A stretch of 64,000 nucleotides of DNA, from assembly GCF_900187395.1 (NCBI RefSeq), contig NZ_FYEZ01000003.1:266358-330357 (forward strand). The letters run 5' to 3'. The stretch is from Kytococcus aerolatus. Lineage in GTDB: Bacteria; Actinomycetota; Actinomycetes; Actinomycetales; Dermatophilaceae. Shown in pieces: positions 49,773 to 58,018 of this stretch (its first letter is position 1; every line of letters begins with the position of its first letter). The notes beneath the pieces are model-generated. The model did no database searches. It had not been told where the DNA came from and saw only the letters and a list, made by a program, of their open reading frames with translations. The translations under genes were made by a program, and so were the position numbers.

Positions 49773-52226
49773 ATGTCCTCGCGTGCTCATCGCCGCCTCC
49801 ACCCGTTGGCGGCGCTCCTCGCCCTGCTGGTGAGCAGCCTCCTGGCCGGCATGCTGGCAGCCCTCCTCTTCCTGCCGGCGGTCATCGGGATCGGCCGCGG
49901 CACGGAGGCGGGGGTGTCCTACTTCGACAACCTCCCCTCGGACTTCGAGACCGGGGAGGTGACCCAGCAGACCCGGATCGTCACCAGCGACGGGAAGACG
50001 ATCGCCACCCCCTTCGGCGAGAACCGCGTGGTCGTCGAGCCCGACGAGATCTCGCAGCACATGAAGGACGCGCAGGTCGCCATCGAGGACGAGCGCTTCT
50101 ACGAGCACAACGGCGCCGACCCCAAGGGCATCGCCCGCGCCCTGTTCAACAACGCCGGCGGCGGCGGGACCCAGGGCGGCTCCACGCTCACCCAGCAGTA
50201 CGTGAAGGTCTCCCTGCAGGACCAGGCGCTCCGGGACGGGGACCTTGAGGCCGCCCGCCGCGCCGCCACCCAGGACGGTCTGGCCGGGTACGCCCGCAAG
50301 CTGCGGGAGATCAAGTACGCGCTCTCGCTGGAGAAGACCCACTCCAAGGACGAGATCCTCACCAACTACCTCAACCTCGTCTACTACGGCGACCGTGCCT
50401 ACGGCGTCGAGGCCGCCGCCCAGCACTACTTCTCCACCAGCGCCAAGGAGCTCACCCCCGCCCAGGCGGCCACCCTGGCCGGCATCGTGCGCGCTCCCGG
50501 CTCGACCGACCCGGTGCGCAATCCCGAGGCGGCCATCGAGCGGCGCAACGTCGTGCTCATGAAGATGCACGAGCTCGGCCAGATCACGCAGGCCGAGTAC
50601 ACCGAGGCACGCCGCTCCCCGCTCGGGCTCGACCTCTCCTACCCGCAGCGCTCGTGCGCCTCCAGCGACTACCCCTTCGTGTGCACCTACGTGGTCGAGT
50701 GGCTGCTGGACCGCCCGGAGCTGGGCGAGACCGAGGGAGAGCGCGAGACCCTCCTGGACCGTGGTGGCCTGACGATCACCACGACCTTCGACAGCAGCCT
50801 GCTGGACAAGGCCGGGCAGGAGCTGCGCGAGGCGGTGCCGCCGGACAACGACAACGCCGTGGCCGCCGCCACCGCCGTCGTCGAGCCCGGGACCGGTGCC
50901 GTGAAAGCGATCGCCCAGAACCGCCCGTACGGCGAGGACCGGGGCAAGGGCGAGACGAACGTCGGGTACTCGGTGGACCGGCCGTACACCACCAGCGGCG
51001 GCTTCGCCATCGGCTCGACGGCCAAGATCTACACCGCCACCCAGGCCATCCGTGACGGCTTCCCCGTGCAGGGCATGATCGGTCTGCGCCGCACCACCGA
51101 CCTGACCGCCGTGAACTCGCGCGGCGAGGAGCGCACCGTCCCCAAGGGCGTCTTCCACCCGGCGGAGTTCGAGGAGTGCGCCGGGGTGAAGGAGGGCGAG
51201 CTGTGGGCCGTCCAGAACGACCACGGCTCCTTCGACGACGCCATCCCGTTCAAGATCGCCACCGAGGAGTCGGTGAACACCGCCTACTCGGAGCTGACGA
51301 CCGCCCTCTCCCCCTGCCGCGTGCGCGACACGATGACGGACATGGGCCTGCACCGGGCCTTCCTGGAGGAGGACGGCAGCTACCGCCCGTTCAGCACCAA
51401 GCCGGGCTCGGTCGCCCTCGGCGCCGACGAGGCCAGCCCGCTCACGGTGGCGAACTCCTTCGCCACCCTGGCCTCCGGCGGCGTGCGCTGCGACCCCTAC
51501 CCGGTCGAGGGGATCGAGGACGTCGACGGGAAGACCATCGAGCTCGACACCCGCACCTGCGAGCGCGTCCTCAGCGAGGACGAGGCGTCCGCGGTGACCG
51601 AGGTGTACCGCTCCGTGCCGGAGACCACCAGCGGTGGGGCCTCCCGCGCGAGGCTCTCCGGGGGGCGCGTCTCGGCCGGCAAGACCGGGACCGCCGACGG
51701 CTCCGACGAGACCTGGTACACCGGGTACACCCCCCAGCTGGCCACCTCGGTGTGGGTGGGGACGCCGGACAGCCTCGGCCAGCTGCGCGACATCACCCTC
51801 GGTGACAAGACCTACCCCGGCTGGCTGTACGGCTCGACGCTGGCCGCCCCGACCTACCGCGAGATCATGGACTTCGCCCACCAGGGCCTGCCGAACGAGT
51901 CCTTCCCCCAGTCCTCCGTGGACCTGCGTCAGGGCGAGGTCGTGGAGGTGCCGGATCTCACCGGGCTCACCGTGCTGGAGGCCCGCCAGGTGCTGCGCGA
52001 GGCCGGGCTGCTGGCCCTCAACACGAAGCCCTGGGCGCCGGCCGACGCGCTGGTCAAGCGGGTGGTGACCACCGAGAACGGGCGGCAGGACTCCGCCCGC
52101 TTCGTGGAGATCACGCCGCACACCGGCGAGGAGGAGCCGACGCCCGAGAAGATCCGGCAGATGCTGGAGGAGCAGGGCAAGCTCGTGGAGGGCACGGTCG
52201 CCGACGGGGCGACCGGCGAGAACTGA
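49773..52226 (+). CDS. ponA: Class A penicillin-binding protein with PASTA domain
   Basis: The 817-residue bifunctional enzyme polymerises glycan strands and crosslinks peptides outside the membrane. It has a signal-anchor helix (about 15-40), a GT51 transglycosylase with EDERFYEH (E105) and GGSTLTQQYVK, a transpeptidase with STAK (S415, K418), SVNTAYS and KTG (637-639), and a C-terminal PASTA domain after about residue 725. It matches the PonA2 group near crp. The ATG at 49773 follows TACCCT by six bases, suggesting a leaderless message. Confidence 0.94.
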   Translation: MSSRAHRRLHPLAALLALLVSSLLAGMLAALLFLPAVIGIGRGTEAGVSYFDNLPSDFETGEVTQQTRIVTSDGKTIATPFGENRVVVEPDEISQHMKDAQVAIEDERFYEHNGADPKGIARALFNNAGGGGTQGGSTLTQQYVKVSLQDQALRDGDLEAARRAATQDGLAGYARKLREIKYALSLEKTHSKDEILTNYLNLVYYGDRAYGVEAAAQHYFSTSAKELTPAQAATLAGIVRAPGSTDPVRNPEAAIERRNVVLMKMHELGQITQAEYTEARRSPLGLDLSYPQRSCASSDYPFVCTYVVEWLLDRPELGETEGERETLLDRGGLTITTTFDSSLLDKAGQELREAVPPDNDNAVAAATAVVEPGTGAVKAIAQNRPYGEDRGKGETNVGYSVDRPYTTSGGFAIGSTAKIYTATQAIRDGFPVQGMIGLRRTTDLTAVNSRGEERTVPKGVFHPAEFEECAGVKEGELWAVQNDHGSFDDAIPFKIATEESVNTAYSELTTALSPCRVRDTMTDMGLHRAFLEEDGSYRPFSTKPGSVALGADEASPLTVANSFATLASGGVRCDPYPVEGIEDVDGKTIELDTRTCERVLSEDEASAVTEVYRSVPETTSGGASRARLSGGRVSAGKTGTADGSDETWYTGYTPQLATSVWVGTPDSLGQLRDITLGDKTYPGWLYGSTLAAPTYREIMDFAHQGLPNESFPQSSVDLRQGEVVEVPDLTGLTVLEARQVLREAGLLALNTKPWAPADALVKRVVTTENGRQDSARFVEITPHTGEEEPTPEKIRQMLEEQGKLVEGTVADGATGEN

Positions 52227-52229
52227 GGC

Positions 52230-52685
52230 TCAGCCCAGCTTGCTGCGCACCAGCGTGGAGACGCGGCCGCCGTCGGCCCGCCCGGCGACCTTGGCCTGGG
52301 CGGCCTTCATCGTCGGCCCCATGCCGGAGAGATCCGTCGCACCGGTCTCGGCGATGGCCTCGTCGACGAGCTGCTCGAGCTCGGCGTCGGTGAGCTGCTT
52401 CGGCAGGTAGTCCTCCAGAACGGCCAGCTCGGCCTGCTCCCCCTCGACGAGCTCGGGGCGGTTCGCCTTCTCGTACTCGGCGATCGCGTCGCGGCGCTTC
52501 TTGGCCTCCTTGGTGATGACGGCCAGCACTCCCTCGTCGTCGAGCTCGATGGCGGTGTCCCCGGCCACCTGCGCGTTCTGGACGGCGGTGAGCACCTGCC
52601 GGAGCGTGGAGGAACGGACCTTGTCACGGGCCTTCATCGCGGTGGTCAGGTCGGCGGAGATCTGCTGCTTGAGCTGGCTGGTCAT
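52230..52685 (-). CDS. GatB/YqeY-domain protein
   Basis: The 151-residue protein is a stand-alone GatB/YqeY domain protein: an N-terminal helical half (LKQQISADLTTAMKARDKVR, STLRQVLTAV) and the C-terminal YLPKQLTDAELEQLVDEAI and GPTMKAAQAKVAGRADG. It resembles the tRNA-binding tail of amidotransferase subunit B; the role of stand-alone forms is unsettled. It converges on ponA three bases after its stop and is divergent from the phosphoesterase gene. Confidence 0.9.
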   Translation of the reverse strand: MTSQLKQQISADLTTAMKARDKVRSSTLRQVLTAVQNAQVAGDTAIELDDEGVLAVITKEAKKRRDAIAEYEKANRPELVEGEQAELAVLEDYLPKQLTDAELEQLVDEAIAETGATDLSGMGPTMKAAQAKVAGRADGGRVSTLVRSKLG

Positions 52686-52720
52686 GCGGTCATCATCCCA
52701 CCGCCGCGCCCGGTGGCAGG

Positions 52721-53719
52721 ATGGACCGCGTGATCGCACTGCCGGGCCCCGCTCGCCCTTCCGCGGACTCCACCGCCCTCGCCCGCCGCGCCGCCACCGG
52801 CCTGGGCCTCGCCGGCCTGGCCGGGGTGGCCTGCTTCGGCTGGGGGACGCTCGTGGAGCGGCACCTGTACACCCTGCGCCGGGTGGAGCTGCCGGTGCTG
52901 CCGGCCGGGGCGCTGCCGCTGCGGGTGCTGCACGTGAGCGACCTGCACATCGTCCCGGGCCAGGAGCGACGCCGCCGGTGGGTGCACGACCTAGCCGCCC
53001 TGGAACCGGACCTGGTGGTGAACACCGGGGACAACATGTCCCACCCGGACGCGCTGCCCTGGGTGCTGGAGACCTTCGCGGCGCTCATGGAGCTCCCCGG
53101 GGTGTTCGTGCGGGGGTCGAACGACTACTACTCCCCGCGCTTCCGGAACCCGCTCGGCTACGTCATCGACGGGCGCAGCCAATACAAGGGCGAGCGGACC
53201 GTCCGGGACCTGCCGTGGCAGGAGATGACCGACGCCTTCACCGAGGCCGGGTGGCGGGACCTGACGCACGTCCGGGAGCGGATGGTGATCGAGGGCGTGG
53301 ACCTGGAGCTCGTCGGCACGGACGACGCCCACCTGGACCTCGACGAGTACGAGCTCGTGGCCGGCCCTGCCGCCCCCGACGCGGACCTGACGATCGGCGT
53401 GACCCACGCCCCGTACCAGCGACTCCTGGACTCCTTCGTCGGGGATGGTGCGGGGCTGGTGCTGGCCGGGCACACCCACGGTGGCCAGGTGACCGTGCCC
53501 GGGTACGGCGCGCTCACGACGAACTGCGACCTGGACCGGCGGCGGGTGAAGGGTGCCTCCCGCTGGTGGGTGGGTGCCGGGGAGCAGCTGGGCTCCCCCG
53601 CGCCGGACGACGCGGCGTGGTTGCACGTCTCGGCGGGCCTGGGCCATTCCCGCATGGCGCCCTACCGCTTCGCCTGCCGCCCGGAGGCGACCCTGCTGAC
53701 CCTGGTGCCGGAGGCCTGA
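52721..53719 (+). CDS. Membrane-anchored metallophosphoesterase
   Basis: The 332-residue protein has an N-terminal transmembrane helix (about 22-44) and a calcineurin-like phosphoesterase domain facing outward or inward. Metal motifs are HVSDLHIVPG, VVNTGDN, GSNDYYSP (in place of GNHD) and VLAGHTHGGQV. It is the Rv3683-type gene that follows ponA2 in mycobacteria. The substrate is unknown. Confidence 0.88.
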   Translation: MDRVIALPGPARPSADSTALARRAATGLGLAGLAGVACFGWGTLVERHLYTLRRVELPVLPAGALPLRVLHVSDLHIVPGQERRRRWVHDLAALEPDLVVNTGDNMSHPDALPWVLETFAALMELPGVFVRGSNDYYSPRFRNPLGYVIDGRSQYKGERTVRDLPWQEMTDAFTEAGWRDLTHVRERMVIEGVDLELVGTDDAHLDLDEYELVAGPAAPDADLTIGVTHAPYQRLLDSFVGDGAGLVLAGHTHGGQVTVPGYGALTTNCDLDRRRVKGASRWWVGAGEQLGSPAPDDAAWLHVSAGLGHSRMAPYRFACRPEATLLTLVPEA

Positions 53720-53794
53720 GGAGCCCGCTCGCGGCGGCGGCTCGTCGACGCACCCCAGCCCAGGCCCGCACCCCACTCGCCCCGCATCCCCGCA

Positions 53795-53862
53795 CGAAGG
53801 TCACGTGGTGCACACACCGCTCACCGGTTTCCGTGACCTCGGTGTGCACCACGTGACCTTCG
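53795..53862. repeat. 68-bp palindrome, family P1 copy B
   Basis: The outer 21-base arms (53795-53815 and 53842-53862) are perfect complements, starting CGAAGGTCACGTGGTGCACA. The core includes CTCACCGG and CCGTGAC. It is the best paired of the three P1 copies and follows the phosphoesterase gene by 75 bases. Confidence 0.8.
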
Positions 53863-53919
53863 TCGTGGGGCGGCACCTGCGTCCCACGTGACCTGCGTGG
53901 TGGGCCGGCACCTGCGTCC
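53850..53919. repeat. 35-bp tandem repeat, two copies
   Basis: Two 35-base units (53850-53884 and 53885-53919) share CACGTGACCT, GTGGG and CGGCACCTGCGTCC with four differences. The first unit begins inside the right arm of the P1 palindrome, so part of that arm has been duplicated with extra sequence. Confidence 0.75.
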
Positions 53920-54006
53920 ACAGGCCCGGGACCCGGTGACCTGCTCCTCCACAGCCCTCCGGACGCAGCCCGGCCGACCACTCCACGCCCCGGACAGGCT
54001 GTGGCC

Positions 54007-54877
54007 ATGGACTCCTCCACGGGCGGTGAACCCCTCCCACTACCCCCACTGGTCACGGCAGCCCGTGGAGGGGTCCTCACCACCCGCTGGCTGCTGGAGA
54101 ACGGCAGCATCCGTCGTGAGGTCGAGCGCCTGGTGCGCTCCGGCACCCTCGTCCGGGTCGGCGAGGGGGCGCTGGTCGTGGGCACGGCCCTGGCCGGGGC
54201 GGCTCCTGAGCAGCGCCATCTGCTCACGGCCCGGGCCCTGCAGCTCACCTGGCCGCGGCCGGTGGCCCTGAGCCACGGCACAGCCGCCATCGCCCACGGC
54301 CGTGCCCCGGGGCGACAGCCGCGTCATCGGCCTCCCGTGGGCGGTGCTGGGCGTGGCCGAGGAGGGGCTCGAGGCCGCCGTCGTCGCCGGGGATGCCGCA
54401 CTGCACCGCCAGCTGGTGACCCGCGGGCAGCTCCTCGAGGTGGCCGCGGTGCAGCCGCGACGCCGGGGAAGCGGGACGCTCGGGCGTGCCGTGGCCCGCA
54501 TGGACCCGGCGTGCGAGTCACCCGGGGAGTCGCTCAGCCGGTTGCTGCTGGGGCGCCTGGGGTTCCGGGTCCGCTCCCAGGTGCAGCTGGTCGATCGGTA
54601 CGGCGCCTTCTTGGCCCGGGTGGACTTCCTCGTGGAGGGCAGCCGGGTGGTCGTGGAGTTCGACGGTCTGGGGAAGTACGCGACGCCGGACGACCTGCGC
54701 CGGGAGAAGCTGCGCCAGGAGCGGCTGGAGCGAGAGGGCTACGTGGTGGTCCGGCTGGTCTGGGGCGACCTGCAGCACCCCGCCGAGGTGGACGCCCGCA
54801 TCCGCCGGGCCCTGGCCCGCGCCGGATCGGCGCGACGACCATCACCAGCTGCACGCGCGGGTCACCGGAAGCGGTGA
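54007..54877 (+). pseudogene. Broken AbiEi/DUF559-type gene
   Basis: Two frames together resemble one actinobacterial protein with an AbiEi-like N-terminus and a DUF559/VSR-like nuclease-fold C-terminus. Frame one (about 54007-54300) reads LVTAARGGVLTTRWLLENGS, then VRVGEGALVV and LSHGTAAIAHG. Frame two (54302-54877) reads VIGLPWAVLGVAEEGLEAA, then VEGSRVVVEFDGLGKYATPD and VVVRLVWGDLQHP. Between them the expected central region of about 100 residues is absent and the frame shifts, so a deletion has broken the gene. The C-terminal part could still be made from an internal start (GTG or ATG near 54302). Confidence 0.65.
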
Positions 54878-54903
54878 CGGTGGTGCGTCGGGGGTGATGG
54901 TCG
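54836..54903. repeat. 68-bp palindrome, family P1 copy C
   Basis: The outer arms CGACCATCACC and GGTGATGGTCG pair perfectly, as does the core GTCACCG-GAAG-CGGTGAC; the middle pairs poorly. It overlaps the last codons of the broken gene and lies before the convergent MFS gene. Outer pairing extends to 54833-54906. Confidence 0.7.
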
Positions 54904-54960
54904 TCGGCGTGAGAGCGGGTGGAGCGGCCTGCGGGGGCGGCGAACCGGCCCGACCCCTGC

Positions 54961-56544
54961 TCAGTCGAGGGTGGTGCGCAGGGTGTCCTCGCGGACGAGG
55001 AGGAGCAGCCCCGCCGCCACGAGCCCCAGCGGCACGAGCCACAGGTACACGGGCGTGAGGGCGTCGGTGTAGCTGGAGACGACGATCTCCCGCAGCGGCG
55101 CCGGCATCTGCTGCAGCGCGTCCGGGGTCAGCGAGGCCCCGGCCCCACCGGCACCCGCCCGGGCCTGTGCCTCGGCCGGCAGACGCTCGACCAGCAGGTC
55201 GTGCAGCCGTGTGGTGAAGAGTGACCCGACGAGGGCCGAGCCGAGCGTGGCACCGATCTGGCGGAAGTAGTTGTTCGCCGCCGTGGCCATCCCCACCTCG
55301 CGCAGCGGCACGGAGTTCTGCACCACCAGCACGAGGATCTGCATGGAGAGCCCGATCCCGACACCCAGCACGGCCAGGGAGGTGAGCACCTGCCAGAGCG
55401 GGCTGGCGGCCTCCAGGAGCGAGAGCAGGTACAGCCCGACGGCGATGATCAGCGAGCCCACGACCGGCAGCATCTTGTACCGGCCGGTCCGCGAGACGGC
55501 GGCACCGGCACCGATGGAGGTCACCAGCAGCGCACCCATCATGGGGATCATGAGCAGCCCGGCCTCGGTGGCCGACTTGCCGTAGGCCATCTGCAGGTAG
55601 GTGGGCATGTACCCCAGGGCGCCGAACATCGCGACGCCGATCGCCAGCCCCGCCACCGTGGTGAGCACGATGTTGCGGTGCACGAAGAGCCGCAGCGGGA
55701 TGACCGGGTCCACCGCGGAACGCTCCACCAGCAGGAACACGCCGGCCGAGAGCACCATCACGGCCAGAAGGGCGAGGATCTGCCAGGAGCCCCAGGCGTA
55801 GGTGTGGCCACCCCAGGTGACGGCGAGGATGAGGCAGGTGGCTGCCACGGCCAGCAGCACCATGCCCTTCCAGTCCACGGCCGCGCGCTGCCGGGTGTGC
55901 GGTAGCCGCAGGAGGAACACGGCACCGTAGAGGGCGATCGCGCCGAGCGGGATGGACATCCAGAAGGCCCAGCGCCATCCGATGCCCTCGGTGAACCAGC
56001 CGCCCAGGAGCGGCCCGGCCACCGAGGAGACGGCGAAGACGCCACCCATCAGACCCATGTACTTGCCGCGCTCCCGGGCCGGGACGACGTCGGCGATGAT
56101 CGTCTGGCTGAGGATCATCAGGCCACCGCCACCGATGCCCTGGACGACGCGGGCACCGATGAGGAAGTGGATGTCCTGGGCCAGGCCACCCAGCACGGAC
56201 CCGACGACGAAGGTGATGATCGCGCCGACGAGGAGCGGCTTGCGGCCGATCTGGTCACCGAGCTTGCCGTAGACGGGCATCATCACGGTGCTCGCCAGGA
56301 TGTAGGCGGTGATGACCCACTGCATCTGGTTCACGCCGTCGAGCTCACCGACGATCGTCGGCAGCGCGGTGGACAGGACCGTCTGGTTCAGCGAGGCGAG
56401 CAGCATCGAGAGCATGAGGCCGGCGAAGATCCAGGCGAGATGACCGCGGGACTCCGTGACCTCGACCGGCGCGGCGTCCCGGGGGACGGCAGCGGTCGGG
56501 GCGGTCTCCGCAGGAGTCCGCAGACTCATGGACGTGCTGCTCAC
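54961..56544 (-). CDS. DHA2-family multidrug MFS transporter
   Basis: The 527-residue protein is a 14-helix drug:H+ antiporter of the EmrB/QacA type. Motif A appears as GKLGDQIGRKP near residue 100, and motif C-like GVFAVSSVAGPLLGGWFTEG near 175. An acidic N-terminal tail and a long loop before the last helix complete the layout. The GTG at 56544 overlaps the TetR stop as GTGA; an ATG at 56529 is possible. It is co-transcribed with the regulator before it. Substrate is unknown. Confidence 0.92.
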   Translation of the reverse strand: MSSTSMSLRTPAETAPTAAVPRDAAPVEVTESRGHLAWIFAGLMLSMLLASLNQTVLSTALPTIVGELDGVNQMQWVITAYILASTVMMPVYGKLGDQIGRKPLLVGAIITFVVGSVLGGLAQDIHFLIGARVVQGIGGGGLMILSQTIIADVVPARERGKYMGLMGGVFAVSSVAGPLLGGWFTEGIGWRWAFWMSIPLGAIALYGAVFLLRLPHTRQRAAVDWKGMVLLAVAATCLILAVTWGGHTYAWGSWQILALLAVMVLSAGVFLLVERSAVDPVIPLRLFVHRNIVLTTVAGLAIGVAMFGALGYMPTYLQMAYGKSATEAGLLMIPMMGALLVTSIGAGAAVSRTGRYKMLPVVGSLIIAVGLYLLSLLEAASPLWQVLTSLAVLGVGIGLSMQILVLVVQNSVPLREVGMATAANNYFRQIGATLGSALVGSLFTTRLHDLLVERLPAEAQARAGAGGAGASLTPDALQQMPAPLREIVVSSYTDALTPVYLWLVPLGLVAAGLLLLVREDTLRTTLD

Positions 56545-57164
56545 AGGGTGTTCCTCCAGAGGTGGTGGGTGAATTCGAGGGCGTGGTCGACGTCCGCCTC
56601 GGTGAGGAGGGCGCCGGCGGTGCGGCTGCCGGCGACGGGGTGCCGGTGGGCGTGCTGCAGGACGGCCGCGGCGGCGGTGACCAGCAGGGAGACCAGCTCC
56701 TCGGCGGGGGCGTCGGCTGCCGCGACGAGCTGGTGGTCGGCGAGCCGCTCGGTGAGGGCCTCGGCCAGCAGTCGACGGGCCTCCTCGACGGCGTGCATGC
56801 GCAGCGACTGCAGCTCCGGGTGGGCCGCGGTGAGCTGCCGCCGCCGGGCGACGTCCTCGTGCGGCGTGGCGGTGCGCAGGACGGCCAGCAGCAGGTGCGT
56901 GGTCTGGGTGACGAGATCGCCCGCGGGGTCGAAATCGTCGAGGAGGCAGTCCGGCAGGTGGGGGTCCCGCACGCCGAGCACGGCGGCCTGCTTGCTGGGG
57001 AAGTAGTTGAAGAAGGTGCGCGGGGAGACACCGGCGGCCTCCGTGATGCGGTCGATCGAGACGGCGCCCATGCCGTGCTCGAGGACGAGCTCGGCCGCGG
57101 CGTCGTGGAGGGCGTTCCACGTCTCGGTGCGACGCCGCTCGCGCAGGGTGGGGGTTTCAGTCAC
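56541..57164 (-). CDS. TetR-family repressor
   Basis: The 207-residue regulator has the TetR helix-turn-helix (RRTETWNALHDAAAELVLEH, then SIDRITEAAGVSPRTFFNYF and PSKQAAVLG). The C-terminal ligand domain (about 85-200) is not informative about ligand. The GTG at 57164 is preferred because a 7-7-7 palindrome, its likely operator, lies just upstream. It is transcribed ahead of the MFS pump it presumably represses. Confidence 0.92.
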   Translation of the reverse strand: MTETPTLRERRRTETWNALHDAAAELVLEHGMGAVSIDRITEAAGVSPRTFFNYFPSKQAAVLGVRDPHLPDCLLDDFDPAGDLVTQTTHLLLAVLRTATPHEDVARRRQLTAAHPELQSLRMHAVEEARRLLAEALTERLADHQLVAAADAPAEELVSLLVTAAAAVLQHAHRHPVAGSRTAGALLTEADVDHALEFTHHLWRNTL

Positions 57165-57175
57165 CAGACAATTAT

Positions 57176-57196
57176 TGCACTCCTGCAAAGAGTGCA
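57176..57196. promoter_or_regulatory. Likely TetR operator
   Basis: TGCACTC and GAGTGCA form perfect 7-bp arms around the spacer CTGCAAA, 12 bases before the TetR start. The AT-rich AATAATTG next to it is a likely -10 region, so binding would block the TetR-MFS promoter. Confidence 0.65.
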
Positions 57197-57271
57197 GTGA
57201 CGCGTTGGGTGTGATGTCACGTACAGGCCGTCCCGGATGCGCCGCCACCCACCCGTTGCGACGATGGGCGC

Positions 57272-57904
57272 ATGGACATCACCGAGGTCATCGCCCACCA
57301 GCACGCCGAGCAGCGCCGCCTCTTCGGGATCCTCGAGGAGTGGGATCGCGAGGACACCGAGGGCCTGGCCGCCCTCTGGAAGCGCCTCTCCGCCTTCCTC
57401 GAGGTCCACGCCGCGGCCGAGGAGCGCTACTTCTACCCCGAGCTCCTGCGCCTGGGCACCGGCGGCGCGGACGCCCCCGACGCGCAGCACGAGGTCGAGG
57501 ACGCGGTCCAGGACCACAACGACCTGCGGGAGGCCATCAAGCGGGCGGACGCCGCGCGGACCGGCAGCGACGAGTGGTGGAAGGCCGTGATCGACGCGAA
57601 CGTCGCGAACAGCACGCACATGGCGGAGGAGGAGCGGCAGGACCTGGCCGACTTCCGCCAGCAGGCCAGCCTGGAGCTGCGCCACCGCATCGCCGTGGAG
57701 TTCTACCGCTACGAGGCGCTCCGCCCGGGCGGCGTGGCCCCGCGCGCCACCGACGTCAAGGGGTACCTCGAGCGGAAGGACACCGGCGAGCCCACCGAGA
57801 TGGCCGAGCAGGCGGCAGCGGACGCCCGGCGCGCCAGCGACCCGGAGAAGCCCCTCTCCGACGAGGACTCGCTCCAGGCCTCCCCGGAGACGATGGACGA
57901 GTGA
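57272..57904 (+). CDS. Hemerythrin HHE-domain protein
   Basis: The 210-residue protein has a four-helix hemerythrin-like domain (residues 1-130) with histidine/glutamate ligands in IAHQHAEQRRLF, VHAAAEERYFYPEL, QDHNDLREAI and STHMAEEERQDL. Such proteins bind a diiron centre and sense or handle O2, NO or iron. The C-terminal 70 residues are charged and likely disordered. It is divergent from TetR and followed by a palindrome and then the alcohol dehydrogenase. Confidence 0.87.
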   Translation: MDITEVIAHQHAEQRRLFGILEEWDREDTEGLAALWKRLSAFLEVHAAAEERYFYPELLRLGTGGADAPDAQHEVEDAVQDHNDLREAIKRADAARTGSDEWWKAVIDANVANSTHMAEEERQDLADFRQQASLELRHRIAVEFYRYEALRPGGVAPRATDVKGYLERKDTGEPTEMAEQAAADARRASDPEKPLSDEDSLQASPETMDE

Positions 57905-57906
57905 GG

Positions 57907-57926
57907 CCGGCCCGTCGACGGGCCGT
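57907..57926. terminator. Palindrome after the hemerythrin-domain gene
   Basis: GGCCCGTCGACGGGCC is a perfect 16-bp palindrome just after the stop. It may end the hemerythrin transcript; an operator role for the next gene cannot be excluded. Confidence 0.4.
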
Positions 57927-58018
57927 CTCACCTCACCCCTTGCACCGCCCGGGCGGTGGTGGCACCGTGACGGGGATCACTGACCGGCACCCGCCGGCAC
58001 CCGAGGAGAGGTGAGCCC

